The notes beneath the pieces are model-generated. The model did not search any database, was not told where the DNA came from, and saw nothing but the letters and a program-made list of their open reading frames with translations. The position numbers and the translations under genes are program-made. A stretch of 64,000 nucleotides of DNA. Source: Apostichopus japonicus (taxonomy: Eukaryota; Echinodermata; Holothuroidea; Aspidochirotida; Stichopodidae). Below, in pieces: positions 1 through 9,830 of this stretch (the first letter of the stretch is position 1; each line of letters starts with the position of its first letter). The stretch is from contig NC_092573.1 of the NCBI RefSeq assembly GCF_037975245.1, forward strand, positions 13,228,001 through 13,292,000, read 5' to 3'.

Positions 1-41
1 TTTCACTGGAAATTTGAATGAAAGTATTCATAAGGACGAAA

Positions 42-78
42 ACTGTACCTGCAAAAAGAAATGCTTCTTTTGTACAGT
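42..78. repeat. Imperfect palindrome, 37 bp
   Basis: ACTGTAC (42-48) pairs with GTACAGT (72-78), and AAAAGAA (54-60) pairs with TTCTTTT (65-71), around a 4-base loop ATGC. A five-base bulge CTGCA lies on the left arm only. As RNA this is a short bulged hairpin of 14 base pairs. Repeated in every unit (for example 3319-3355). Function is unknown; it is too short for a typical microRNA precursor. Confidence 0.7.
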
Positions 79-687
79 GTAAGGCCACCGCGACATCTTT
101 TCTGACAAGCTTGATGATATTTGTTCTTCGGGAATGTTGTGTCATTACTTAGCCTTTATATTATAAACAGTTAAGTGTGGAAAGAGCTATGCTCCTGTTA
201 GAACAACTTAACATTTCTTAAATGCTGATTTACTGAGGCAGGCGTTTGAAAGACAGTGTGATACAAACAAGTACGGTAACGTGATAAACAATGCCACGAG
301 CTCTCCGTGCATTAAAAACGATCGAAATGTGCGGTATTCATGACGGTACACAAAGCAGATCATGCGGATACAGCAGACATAGCCGAGAATAAAACCTAGT
401 AGCGTGGAGGATTCAATTATGACATACTAGGACTTTCTACTGGTAAACTTTACTCATTGTCGAATAAATCTATATCTAATTTCTAGCTTTTGCTCTATGT
501 TTAACGTATTATGACCAAAACAAATATGAAATTCACGACAATTCCATCGGACTTGTATATTCGTTTAAAAATAGCTCCGTTTCGAATCTAACGCTCCATT
601 GCTATGGTAACATCGTGAATAATAGCCCTGCCGCTAATGGATAGATGACATGTAGAAGATGACCATCGGTGGCGCTCTCAACTTCTC

Positions 688-703
688 GTGCCACGTCTGG
701 CAC
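688..703. repeat. Short perfect hairpin
   Basis: GTGCCA and TGGCAC, six paired bases around the 4-base loop CGTC. May be chance. Confidence 0.5.
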
Positions 704-1166
704 CTATACAAGAAGTAACCGACATATTACTGGCGCAATCCCGACCGAACATATTTTAACTCTCCTACAGACTTTTCTACACTGATCCCAGAAAGCATTA
801 AGTGCCGTCAAAATGCCTCAGTTGCCAATAGGTACATGTCCATGACGTAACACTGTTCTCGTTGTGCATAAAACTGAAGTCAAAAGTAAGGCATATACTG
901 ATAGGCCTAGACTAGGTATACGTTGCAGACTATACATATGCTAACTTCACAGACAGACATACATGCATTCAGACAACTTCGGGTAATGTAAAATATCACT
1001 AACCGTAATCACGTTATGTTTACTCTGTCTTCAAATGTCGTCCTTTTCTTCTCTGCAACCCCGGGCCGTCATTGGAGTCGTTCGAACAACTATATTAAGG
1101 CGAAGAACGACGTCAAGATATATCCAACGTCTAGACTACACTGCTTGCAATGGAGAGAGAACTGCC

Positions 1167-1181
1167 CAGTACAGTACAGTA
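1167..1181. repeat. Three copies of CAGTA
   Basis: A perfect 5-base tandem repeat, three copies, constant in all units. Minor. Confidence 0.6.
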
Positions 1182-1275
1182 CGTGTTGATATGAACGCCT
1201 ACAAAATGACAACAAATATTTTCCATTGAAAATCCACTGTGTATGACGGTATAGTAAACACTCGTATATAGATCA

Positions 1276-1410
1276 ACGCACACGCGCGCACGGAGGTATT
1301 ATGTACGTACAGCATGCAATGCAGACAAATATTTCGGAGCGCGCGCTTCTGATTTTGTGCTGATATTCTTGTGAGCGCTCTTGTATCACTGTTTGCATGC
1401 GCGCACGGAC
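1276..1410. other. CpG-rich, palindrome-rich alternating purine/pyrimidine cluster
   Basis: Within 135 bp of otherwise AT-rich sequence lie GTACGTAC (1303-1310), AGCGCGCGCT (1338-1347), GAGCGCTC (1373-1380) and TGCGCGCA (1398-1405), all perfect palindromes. The 11-mer GCGCGCACGGA also occurs directly repeated at 1284-1294 and 1399-1409. Alternating CG/CA tracts can adopt left-handed DNA, and clustered CpG can mark a promoter or methylation target; neither is shown here. Confidence 0.6.
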
Positions 1411-1534
1411 AAGATAGACGTCAGACTATCACGCTGTAGCTACTAAACCTTTACTTACATGTGTACAGCAGTAGACTACTGTGATGGTTGCATGCGGCAG
1501 TTTAATTTTGTGTGCACAATATGTCAGCATTGTA

Positions 1535-1733
1535 CGGTGGCTTAATAAGGACATAGGAAAGAAAAACAGTGTCCCCAAATCTCACAATGTTGTCTTTTTA
1601 TCTCAAACGTTGCCTCTTTTTTTCCCTTCAAAATTTAGATCCAAAAACAAAAGTCCAAAAGTAGAGACAAAAAGTCCAAATTTTCAGATTTGAGCAGACT
1701 TGTTTCCTTTCCTATGTCCCTATTAAGCCACCG
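1535..1733. mobile_element. 199 bp MITE with TA target duplication (unit 1)
   Basis: The left end begins CGGTGGCTTAATA and the right end is its inverted copy, ending TATTAAGCCACCG. The terminal inverted repeats run about 36 bp (1535-1570 and 1698-1733), with four mismatches by eye. A TA dinucleotide flanks each end (1533-1534 and 1734-1735), as expected for a TA target-site duplication. The interior is A/T-rich, has no transposase-sized frame, and holds a near-direct repeat (ACAAAAGTCCAAA and ACAAAAAGTCCAAA). This fits a non-autonomous DNA transposon. TA duplication is known for Tc1/mariner and some other superfamilies, but the CGGTGG terminus does not let me assign one. It sits at the same place in every unit, so it inserted once before amplification. 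Confidence 0.82.
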
Positions 1734-2369
1734 TAGTATTGTGACTATTCTATGATCAGAAAAACTGTACAAATCTAACGGAATTGCTAATGTTATAATG
1801 TTAAGAGACTGGCCTTTATCATCCCTGTAAAGTCAGAACGCGACGGTGTTTATTTCAGTCACGGTTGGCAGCCCTCTTAGGGTTTTAATCAGGAGCTTTC
1901 TATTTTATAGCTGTTGTAGGTGTCGTACCAGAAGTAATCCTTCCATTATCTTACACAGTACTAAGTCCGTCACGTTTAGGGTCCGCTAAAGTATAGCTAG
2001 AAGTTGTCAACTGACAAATCATACCCCCACGTTGGTATCTGATCAGGGCTTGGCCTGCCAGGGTGCATGCACATTTCTATATCATGACGCAGTTTAGACT
2101 TTGAGCTAGAAGAGGAGCAAGTTAAGCACACTGAACCGTCCGCTCGCACGGAGAAACATATCCAGATTAAAACACAGAATTTCTTAACTGTTCTGTGTCA
2201 CCTCCTTGAATCCTCCTTATTTGCACATCACCTCTACTTTGAATTATGCGCAAGTTCCACATCAAGACATTCAAAACGATCGTGGTGACTGGAAATATGC
2301 CAAAACAAGCACTGCGTTAGGTCATTTTACGTCTCGTGTGTGTCTGTGTGCTTTACTTATCTTTTCGTG

Positions 2370-2412
2370 TTTTTTTTTTTTTCGTTTTTTTTTTCCGTTT
2401 TTTTTTTTTTTT
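2370..2412. repeat. Interrupted poly-T block (T13, T10, T15)
   Basis: Three T runs of 13, 10 and 15 bases separated by CG and CCG. On the minus strand this is a poly-A-like tract, as left by a retroposon tail in reverse orientation. On the plus strand it would be a very strong polymerase III stop. Run lengths are constant in all units except unit 19, where the last run has 14. This constancy is striking next to the variable G run. Confidence 0.9.
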
Positions 2413-2534
2413 CACGGTTAAACTTTTGTGCGAATGTACAATACTCCAATTGGGGCATGGTATGCATTCATATCACATTGTTTTGGAAGAATCTGGAACT
2501 CTAAGTATTATTTCGACCCAAGAATCACCAGGCT

Positions 2535-2662
2535 GGCGTGGTGGCCTGAACGGTTGGAAGACAGCACTGCGCGTCGGTGTTTGTTGTCAGGCTGTGTGAA
2601 TCGCGCCGATCGGATGACAGACACTGCTTTGTTTATAATGGCATCGCCAAGGTGGAATTTTT
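2535..2662 (+). other. tRNA-like segment with A-box, B-box and T5 (possible tRNA-derived SINE head or pol III RNA)
   Basis: An A-box-like motif, TGGCCTGAACGGTTGG at 2542-2557, resembles the D-arm region of tRNAs and the heads of tRNA-derived SINEs. A weaker B-box-like motif, GTGTGAATC at 2594-2602 (seven of nine against GTTCGAATC), follows about 51 bp later, which is tRNA-like spacing. A T5 run at 2658-2662 could stop polymerase III, implying an RNA of roughly 125-130 nt. GCGCG at 2569-2573 can pair with CGCGC at 2602-2606. I could not build a tRNA cloverleaf. The same segment occurs in units 1-19 (for example 5812, 9089, 12365). Known biology: such boxes occur in tRNA genes and SINEs. Inference: it is a SINE-derived relic, or an active small-RNA promoter. 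Confidence 0.4.
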
Positions 2663-2736
2663 ACACGGGCCTAGGATCCCAATTCCGTATCCTCCCTTAG
2701 TTCGCAAAAGCATCCGGGAGATTACGTTTAGAGTCC

Positions 2737-2748
2737 GGCCTTCGGGCC
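2737..2748 (+). other. GGCC-TTCG-GGCC hairpin
   Basis: A four-pair stem capped by TTCG, which as RNA is the unusually stable C(UUCG)G tetraloop. CTAG follows nine bases later (2758-2761). It lies downstream of the tRNA-like segment. Confidence 0.55.
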
Positions 2749-2828
2749 AGAAGTGGGCTAGCTGACTTGCAATGGAGGGCTCACGTCGATTCGGACTGGG
2801 TTGATGTTCAACGTTCAGTGAAACCATG

Positions 2829-2841
2829 GCCTCGATGAGGC
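2829..2841 (+). other. GCCTC-GAT-GAGGC hairpin
   Basis: Five perfect pairs around a three-base loop, followed by T-rich sequence. A short stem before T-rich DNA resembles a terminator by shape only; this is probably a eukaryotic repeat, so I do not call it one. Confidence 0.5.
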
Positions 2842-2932
2842 GTAATCTCTTGTTAATTTTAGCTTTCTGTCTTCAATTTTATAATATAATGATATAAATT
2901 TATTATTGCCTTTTTTTATTCGTCTTTTTCTC

Positions 2933-3014
2933 GCTTAGTTATCGCATTTTATTCAAGGTTAAATATATATGCTCATGTCTGCCTAGGTTCGACTCCCCGC
3001 CGAAGCAATATTTT
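2933..3014 (+). pseudogene. tRNA-like remnant with perfect B-box and T4 terminator
   Basis: GGTTCGACTCC at 2986-2996 matches the polymerase III B-box consensus GGTTCGANNCC at every position. CCGAAGC at 3000-3006 lies where the 3' acceptor strand of a tRNA would be. GCTTAGT at 2933-2939 could pair with it at five of seven positions, giving a tRNA-sized body of 74 nt, and T4 runs follow at 3011-3014 and 3016-3019. However, the T stem pairs poorly (CTAGG against CCCCG), there is no convincing D arm, and no anticodon stem forms. It is best read as a decayed tRNA or the tRNA-derived part of a SINE. Present in units 1-19 at the same offset. Confidence 0.35.
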
Positions 3015-3026
3015 ATTTTATGTTTT

Positions 3027-3040
3027 TATTATTATTATTA
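3027..3040. repeat. (ATT)n microsatellite
   Basis: Four ATT triplets within a T-rich stretch, identical in length in every unit. It directly follows the T4 runs of the tRNA-like remnant, so it might be a SINE tail. Confidence 0.75.
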
Positions 3041-3129
3041 ATATTTGGGGTGTTGTTGATATCTGCATGTCTATGCATGGTGTTTTAAGTTTGTTTCGCT
3101 TTGTTTGTCTGTTTTTTGTTTTGTTTTTA

Positions 3130-3141
3130 GGGGGGGGGGGG
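3130..3141. repeat. Length-variable G homopolymer
   Basis: G12 here. Lengths in units 1 to 19 are 12, 12, 11, 12, 12, 12, 10, 12, 11, 12, 12, 10, 10, 12, 11, 12, 12, 10, 11. It is the main source of unit length variation, and the preceding stretch is rich in TTTG and TTTTTG. It could reflect true slippage alleles or sequencing and consensus error. Confidence 0.95.
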
Positions 3142-3277
3142 TGTTTGTCTCTATTTTGGTATTTTGTTTCGCGTAAACAAAGTAGGTCATTGCAATATTT
3201 TGCACAACTTGTCAATAGAAACCGATTCGGAACTTAAGACCTGAGTGGTAAATTTGATTTCTGTCTCGCTCGTCGCC

Positions 3278-6200
3278 TTTCACTGGAAATTTGAATGAAA
3301 GTATTCATAAGGACGAAAACTGTACCTGCAAAAAGAAATGCTTCTTTTGTACAGTGTAAGGCCACCGCGACATCTTTTCTGACAAGCTTGATGATATTTG
3401 TTCTTCGGGAATGTTGTGTCATTACTTAGCCTTTATATTATAAACAGTTAAGTGTGGAAAGAGCTATGCTCCTGTTAGAACAACTTAACATTTCTTAAAT
3501 GCTGATTTACTGAGGCAGGCGTTTGAAAGACAGTGTGATACAAACAAGTACGGTAACGTGATAAACAATGCCACGAGCTCTCCGTGCATTAAAAACGATC
3601 GAAATGTGCGGTATTCATGACGGTACACAAAGCAGATCATGCGGATACAGCAGACATAGCCGAGAATAAAACCTAGTAGCGTGGAGGATTCAATTATGAC
3701 ATACTAGGACTTTCTACTGGTAAACTTTACTCATTGTCGAATAAATCTATATCTAATTTCTAGCTTTTGCTCTATGTTTAACGTATTATGACCAAAACAA
3801 ATATGAAATTCACGACAATTCCATCGGACTTGTATATTCGTTTAAAAATAGCTCCGTTTCGAATCTAACGCTCCATTGCTATGGTAACATCGTGAATAAT
3901 AGCCCTGCCGCTAATGGATAGATGACATGTAGAAGATGACCATCGGTGGCGCTCTCAACTTCTCGTGCCACGTCTGGCACCTATACAAGAAGTAACCGAC
4001 ATATTACTGGCGCAATCCCGACCGAACATATTTTAACTCTCCTACAGACTTTTCTACACTGATCCCAGAAAGCATTAAGTGCCGTCAAAATGCCTCAGTT
4101 GCCAATAGGTACATGTCCATGACGTAACACTGTTCTCGTTGTGCATAAAACTGAAGTCAAAAGTAAGGCATATACTGATAGGCCTAGACTAGGTATACGT
4201 TGCAGACTATACATATGCTAACTTCACAGACAGACATACATGCATTCAGACAACTTCGGGTAATGTAAAATATCACTAACCGTAATCACGTTATGTTTAC
4301 TCTGTCTTCAAATGTCGTCCTTTTCTTCTCTGCAACCCCGGGCCGTCATTGGAGTCGTTCGAACAACTATATTAAGGCGAAGAACGACGTCAAGATATAT
4401 CCAACGTCTAGACTACACTGCTTGCAATGGAGAGAGAACTGCCCAGTACAGTACAGTACGTGTTGATATGAACGCCTACAAAATGACAACAAATATTTTC
4501 CATTGAAAATCCACTGTGTATGACGGTATAGTAAACACTCGTATATAGATCAACGCACACGCGCGCACGGAGGTATTATGTACGTACAGCATGCAATGCA
4601 GACAAATATTTCGGAGCGCGCGCTTCTGATTTTGTGCTGATATTCTTGTGAGCGCTCTTGTATCACTGTTTGCATGCGCGCACGGACAAGATAGACGTCA
4701 GACTATCACGCTGTAGCTACTAAACCTTTACTTACATGTGTACAGCAGTAGACTACTGTGATGGTTGCATGCGGCAGTTTAATTTTGTGTGCACAATATG
4801 TCAGCATTGTACGGTGGCTTAATAAGGACATAGGAAAGAAAAACAGTGTCCCCAAATCTCACAATGTTGTCTTTTTATCTCAAACGTTGCCTCTTTTTTT
4901 CCCTTCAAAATTTAGATCCAAAAACAAAAGTCCAAAAGTAGAGACAAAAAGTCCAAATTTTCAGATTTGAGCAGACTTGTTTCCTTTCCTATGTCCCTAT
5001 TAAGCCACCGTAGTATTGTGACTATTCTATGATCAGAAAAACTGTACAAATCTAACGGAATTGCTAATGTTATAATGTTAAGAGACTGGCCTTTATCATC
5101 CCTGTAAAGTCAGAACGCGACGGTGTTTATTTCAGTCACGGTTGGCAGCCCTCTTAGGGTTTTAATCAGGAGCTTTCTATTTTATAGCTGTTGTAGGTGT
5201 CGTACCAGAAGTAATCCTTCCATTATCTTACACAGTACTAAGTCCGTCACGTTTAGGGTCCGCTAAAGTATAGCTAGAAGTTGTCAACTGACAAATCATA
5301 CCCCCACGTTGGTATCTGATCAGGGCTTGGCCTGCCAGGGTGCATGCACATTTCTATATCATGACGCAGTTTAGACTTTGAGCTAGAAGAGGAGCAAGTT
5401 AAGCACACTGAACCGTCCGCTCGCACGGAGAAACATATCCAGATTAAAACACAGAATTTCTTAACTGTTCTGTGTCACCTCCTTGAATCCTCCTTATTTG
5501 CACATCACCTCTACTTTGAATTATGCGCAAGTTCCACATCAAGACATTCAAAACGATCGTGGTGACTGGAAATATGCCAAAACAAGCACTGCGTTAGGTC
5601 ATTTTACGTCTCGTGTGTGTCTGTGTGCTTTACTTATCTTTTCGTGTTTTTTTTTTTTTCGTTTTTTTTTTCCGTTTTTTTTTTTTTTTCACGGTTAAAC
5701 TTTTGTGCGAATGTACAATACTCCAATTGGGGCATGGTATGCATTCATATCACATTGTTTTGGAAGAATCTGGAACTCTAAGTATTATTTCGACCCAAGA
5801 ATCACCAGGCTGGCGTGGTGGCCTGAACGGTTGGAAGACAGCACTGCGCGTCGGTGTTTGTTGTCAGGCTGTGTGAATCGCGCCGATCGGATGACAGACA
5901 CTGCTTTGTTTATAATGGCATCGCCAAGGTGGAATTTTTACACGGGCCTAGGATCCCAATTCCGTATCCTCCCTTAGTTCGCAAAAGCATCCGGGAGATT
6001 ACGTTTAGAGTCCGGCCTTCGGGCCAGAAGTGGGCTAGCTGACTTGCAATGGAGGGCTCACGTCGATTCGGACTGGGTTGATGTTCAACGTTCAGTGAAA
6101 CCATGGCCTCGATGAGGCGTAATCTCTTGTTAATTTTAGCTTTCTGTCTTCAATTTTATAATATAATGATATAAATTTATTATTGCCTTTTTTTATTCGT

Positions 6201-6554
6201 CTTTTTCTCGCTTAGTTATCGCATTTTATTCAAGGTTAAATATATATGCTCATGTCTGCCTAGGTTCGACTCCCCGCCGAAGCAATATTTTATTTTATGT
6301 TTTTATTATTATTATTAATATTTGGGGTGTTGTTGATATCTGCATGTCTATGCATGGTGTTTTAAGTTTGTTTCGCTTTGTTTGTCTGTTTTTTGTTTTG
6401 TTTTTAGGGGGGGGGGGGTGTTTGTCTCTATTTTGGTATTTTGTTTCGCGTAAACAAAGTAGGTCATTGCAATATTTTGCACAACTTGTCAATAGAAACC
6501 GATTCGGAACTTAAGACCTGAGTGGTAAATTTGATTTCTGTCTCGCTCGTCGCC
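3278..6554. repeat. Array unit 2
   Basis: Full unit of 3,277 bp, G run 12. I saw no difference from unit 1. Confidence 0.97.
4812..5010. mobile_element. MITE copy, unit 2
   Basis: Intact copy with both inverted termini and flanking TA. Confidence 0.8.
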
Positions 6555-9500
6555 TTTCACTGGAAATTTGAATGAAAGTATTCATAAGGACGAAAACTGT
6601 ACCTGCAAAAAGAAATGCTTCTTTTGTACAGTGTAAGGCCACCGCGACATCTTTTCTGACAAGCTTGATGATATTTGTTCTTCGGGAATGTTGTGTCATT
6701 ACTTAGCCTTTATATTATAAACAGTTAAGTGTGGAAAGAGCTATGCTCCTGTTAGAACAACTTAACATTTCTTAAATGCTGATTTACTGAGGCAGGCGTT
6801 TGAAAGACAGTGTGATACAAACAAGTACGGTAACGTGATAAACAATGCCACGAGCTCTCCGTGCATTAAAAACGATCGAAATGTGCGGTATTCATGACGG
6901 TACACAAAGCAGATCATGCGGATACAGCAGACATAGCCGAGAATAAAACCTAGTAGCGTGGAGGATTCAATTATGACATACTAGGACTTTCTACTGGTAA
7001 ACTTTACTCATTGTCGAATAAATCTATATCTAATTTCTAGCTTTTGCTCTATGTTTAACGTATTATGACCAAAACAAATATGAAATTCACGACAATTCCA
7101 TCGGACTTGTATATTCGTTTAAAAATAGCTCCGTTTCGAATCTAACGCTCCATTGCTATGGTAACATCGTGAATAATAGCCCTGCCGCTAATGGATAGAT
7201 GACATGTAGAAGATGACCATCGGTGGCGCTCTCAACTTCTCGTGCCACGTCTGGCACCTATACAAGAAGTAACCGACATATTACTGGCGCAATCCCGACC
7301 GAACATATTTTAACTCTCCTACAGACTTTTCTACACTGATCCCAGAAAGCATTAAGTGCCGTCAAAATGCCTCAGTTGCCAATAGGTACATGTCCATGAC
7401 GTAACACTGTTCTCGTTGTGCATAAAACTGAAGTCAAAAGTAAGGCATATACTGATAGGCCTAGACTAGGTATACGTTGCAGACTATACATATGCTAACT
7501 TCACAGACAGACATACATGCATTCAGACAACTTCGGGTAATGTAAAATATCACTAACCGTAATCACGTTATGTTTACTCTGTCTTCAAATGTCGTCCTTT
7601 TCTTCTCTGCAACCCCGGGCCGTCATTGGAGTCGTTCGAACAACTATATTAAGGCGAAGAACGACGTCAAGATATATCCAACGTCTAGACTACACTGCTT
7701 GCAATGGAGAGAGAACTGCCCAGTACAGTACAGTACGTGTTGATATGAACGCCTACAAAATGACAACAAATATTTTCCATTGAAAATCCACTGTGTATGA
7801 CGGTATAGTAAACACTCGTATATAGATCAACGCACACGCGCGCACGGAGGTATTATGTACGTACAGCATGCAATGCAGACAAATATTTCGGAGCGCGCGC
7901 TTCTGATTTTGTGCTGATATTCTTGTGAGCGCTCTTGTATCACTGTTTGCATGCGCGCACGGACAAGATAGACGTCAGACTATCACGCTGTAGCTACTAA
8001 ACCTTTACTTACATGTGTACAGCAGTAGACTACTGTGATGGTTGCATGCGGCAGTTTAATTTTGTGTGCACAATATGTCAGCATTGTACGGTGGCTTAAT
8101 AAGGACATAGGAAAGAAAAACAGTGTCCCCAAATCTCACAATGTTGTCTTTTTATCTCAAACGTTGCCTCTTTTTTTCCCTTCAAAATTTAGATCCAAAA
8201 ACAAAAGTCCAAAAGTAGAGACAAAAAGTCCAAATTTTCAGATTTGAGCAGACTTGTTTCCTTTCCTATGTCCCTATTAAGCCACCGTAGTATTGTGACT
8301 ATTCTATGATCAGAAAAACTGTACAAATCTAACGGAATTGCTAATGTTATAATGTTAAGAGACTGGCCTTTATCATCCCTGTAAAGTCAGAACGCGACGG
8401 TGTTTATTTCAGTCACGGTTGGCAGCCCTCTTAGGGTTTTAATCAGGAGCTTTCTATTTTATAGCTGTTGTAGGTGTCGTACCAGAAGTAATCCTTCCAT
8501 TATCTTACACAGTACTAAGTCCGTCACGTTTAGGGTCCGCTAAAGTATAGCTAGAAGTTGTCAACTGACAAATCATACCCCCACGTTGGTATCTGATCAG
8601 GGCTTGGCCTGCCAGGGTGCATGCACATTTCTATATCATGACGCAGTTTAGACTTTGAGCTAGAAGAGGAGCAAGTTAAGCACACTGAACCGTCCGCTCG
8701 CACGGAGAAACATATCCAGATTAAAACACAGAATTTCTTAACTGTTCTGTGTCACCTCCTTGAATCCTCCTTATTTGCACATCACCTCTACTTTGAATTA
8801 TGCGCAAGTTCCACATCAAGACATTCAAAACGATCGTGGTGACTGGAAATATGCCAAAACAAGCACTGCGTTAGGTCATTTTACGTCTCGTGTGTGTCTG
8901 TGTGCTTTACTTATCTTTTCGTGTTTTTTTTTTTTTCGTTTTTTTTTTCCGTTTTTTTTTTTTTTTCACGGTTAAACTTTTGTGCGAATGTACAATACTC
9001 CAATTGGGGCATGGTATGCATTCATATCACATTGTTTTGGAAGAATCTGGAACTCTAAGTATTATTTCGACCCAAGAATCACCAGGCTGGCGTGGTGGCC
9101 TGAACGGTTGGAAGACAGCACTGCGCGTCGGTGTTTGTTGTCAGGCTGTGTGAATCGCGCCGATCGGATGACAGACACTGCTTTGTTTATAATGGCATCG
9201 CCAAGGTGGAATTTTTACACGGGCCTAGGATCCCAATTCCGTATCCTCCCTTAGTTCGCAAAAGCATCCGGGAGATTACGTTTAGAGTCCGGCCTTCGGG
9301 CCAGAAGTGGGCTAGCTGACTTGCAATGGAGGGCTCACGTCGATTCGGACTGGGTTGATGTTCAACGTTCAGTGAAACCATGGCCTCGATGAGGCGTAAT
9401 CTCTTGTTAATTTTAGCTTTCTGTCTTCAATTTTATAATATAATGATATAAATTTATTATTGCCTTTTTTTATTCGTCTTTTTCTCGCTTAGTTATCGCA

Positions 9501-9830
9501 TTTTATTCAAGGTTAAATATATATGCTCATGTCTGCCTAGGTTCGACTCCCCGCCGAAGCAATATTTTATTTTATGTTTTTATTATTATTATTAATATTT
9601 GGGGTGTTGTTGATATCTGCATGTCTATGCATGGTGTTTTAAGTTTGTTTCGCTTTGTTTGTCTGTTTTTTGTTTTGTTTTTAGGGGGGGGGGGTGTTTG
9701 TCTCTATTTTGGTATTTTGTTTCGCGTAAACAAAGTAGGTCATTGCAATATTTTGCACAACTTGTCAATAGAAACCGATTCGGAACTTAAGACCTGAGTG
9801 GTAAATTTGATTTCTGTCTCGCTCGTCGCC
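6555..9830. repeat. Array unit 3
   Basis: Full unit of 3,276 bp; the G run near its right end has 11 bases. No other difference seen. Confidence 0.97.
8089..8287. mobile_element. MITE copy, unit 3
   Basis: Intact copy with both inverted termini and flanking TA. Confidence 0.8.

Larger units (their letters stand above)
1..3277. repeat. Array unit 1 (reference unit)
   Basis: This unit is used as the coordinate reference because the window begins at its arbitrary first base. It is 3,277 bp with a G run of 12. Apart from the sub-features listed separately, I see nothing recognisable in 79-687, 704-1166, 1182-1275, 1411-1534, 1736-2369, 2413-2534, 2842-2932 and 3142-3277. These stretches hold no long open frame, no rRNA or snRNA signature and no further clear inverted repeat. 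Confidence 0.97.

Noticed and set aside
1035-1229. 64-codon frame and other frames of 61-87 codons repeated in each unit
   Set aside because: These lengths are expected by chance in AT-rich non-coding DNA of this size. No start context, domain, signal peptide or plausible splice structure supports them.
2428-2700. Open frame of 90 codons on the plus strand, present in every unit
   Set aside because: It overlaps the tRNA-like segment and B-box motif, has no family resemblance I recognise, and overlaps other equally long frames. Its conservation means nothing because the whole unit is conserved, stop codons included.
1144-2777. 12-mer CTTGCAATGGAG occurring twice per unit (near 1144 and 2766)
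   Set aside because: A shared 12-mer is not surprising by chance in 3.3 kb, and the flanks do not match further.
2829-2900. Rho-independent-style terminator from the GCCTC/GAGGC hairpin
   Set aside because: The stem is short, no T run follows directly, and the context is a probable eukaryotic repeat where this mechanism does not apply.
1-3277. rDNA spacer, 5S rRNA, snRNA, spliced-leader or histone cluster as the identity of the unit
   Set aside because: I looked for the 5S internal control region, conserved cores of U1, U2, U4, U5 and U6, the start of 18S rRNA and histone-like frames on the plus strand, and saw none. A covariance-model search on both strands would settle this.
1-3277. D4Z4-type macrosatellite, suggested by the similar 3.3 kb unit
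   Set aside because: Known D4Z4 units are GC-rich and carry a homeobox frame. This unit is AT-rich with no such frame, so only the length agrees.
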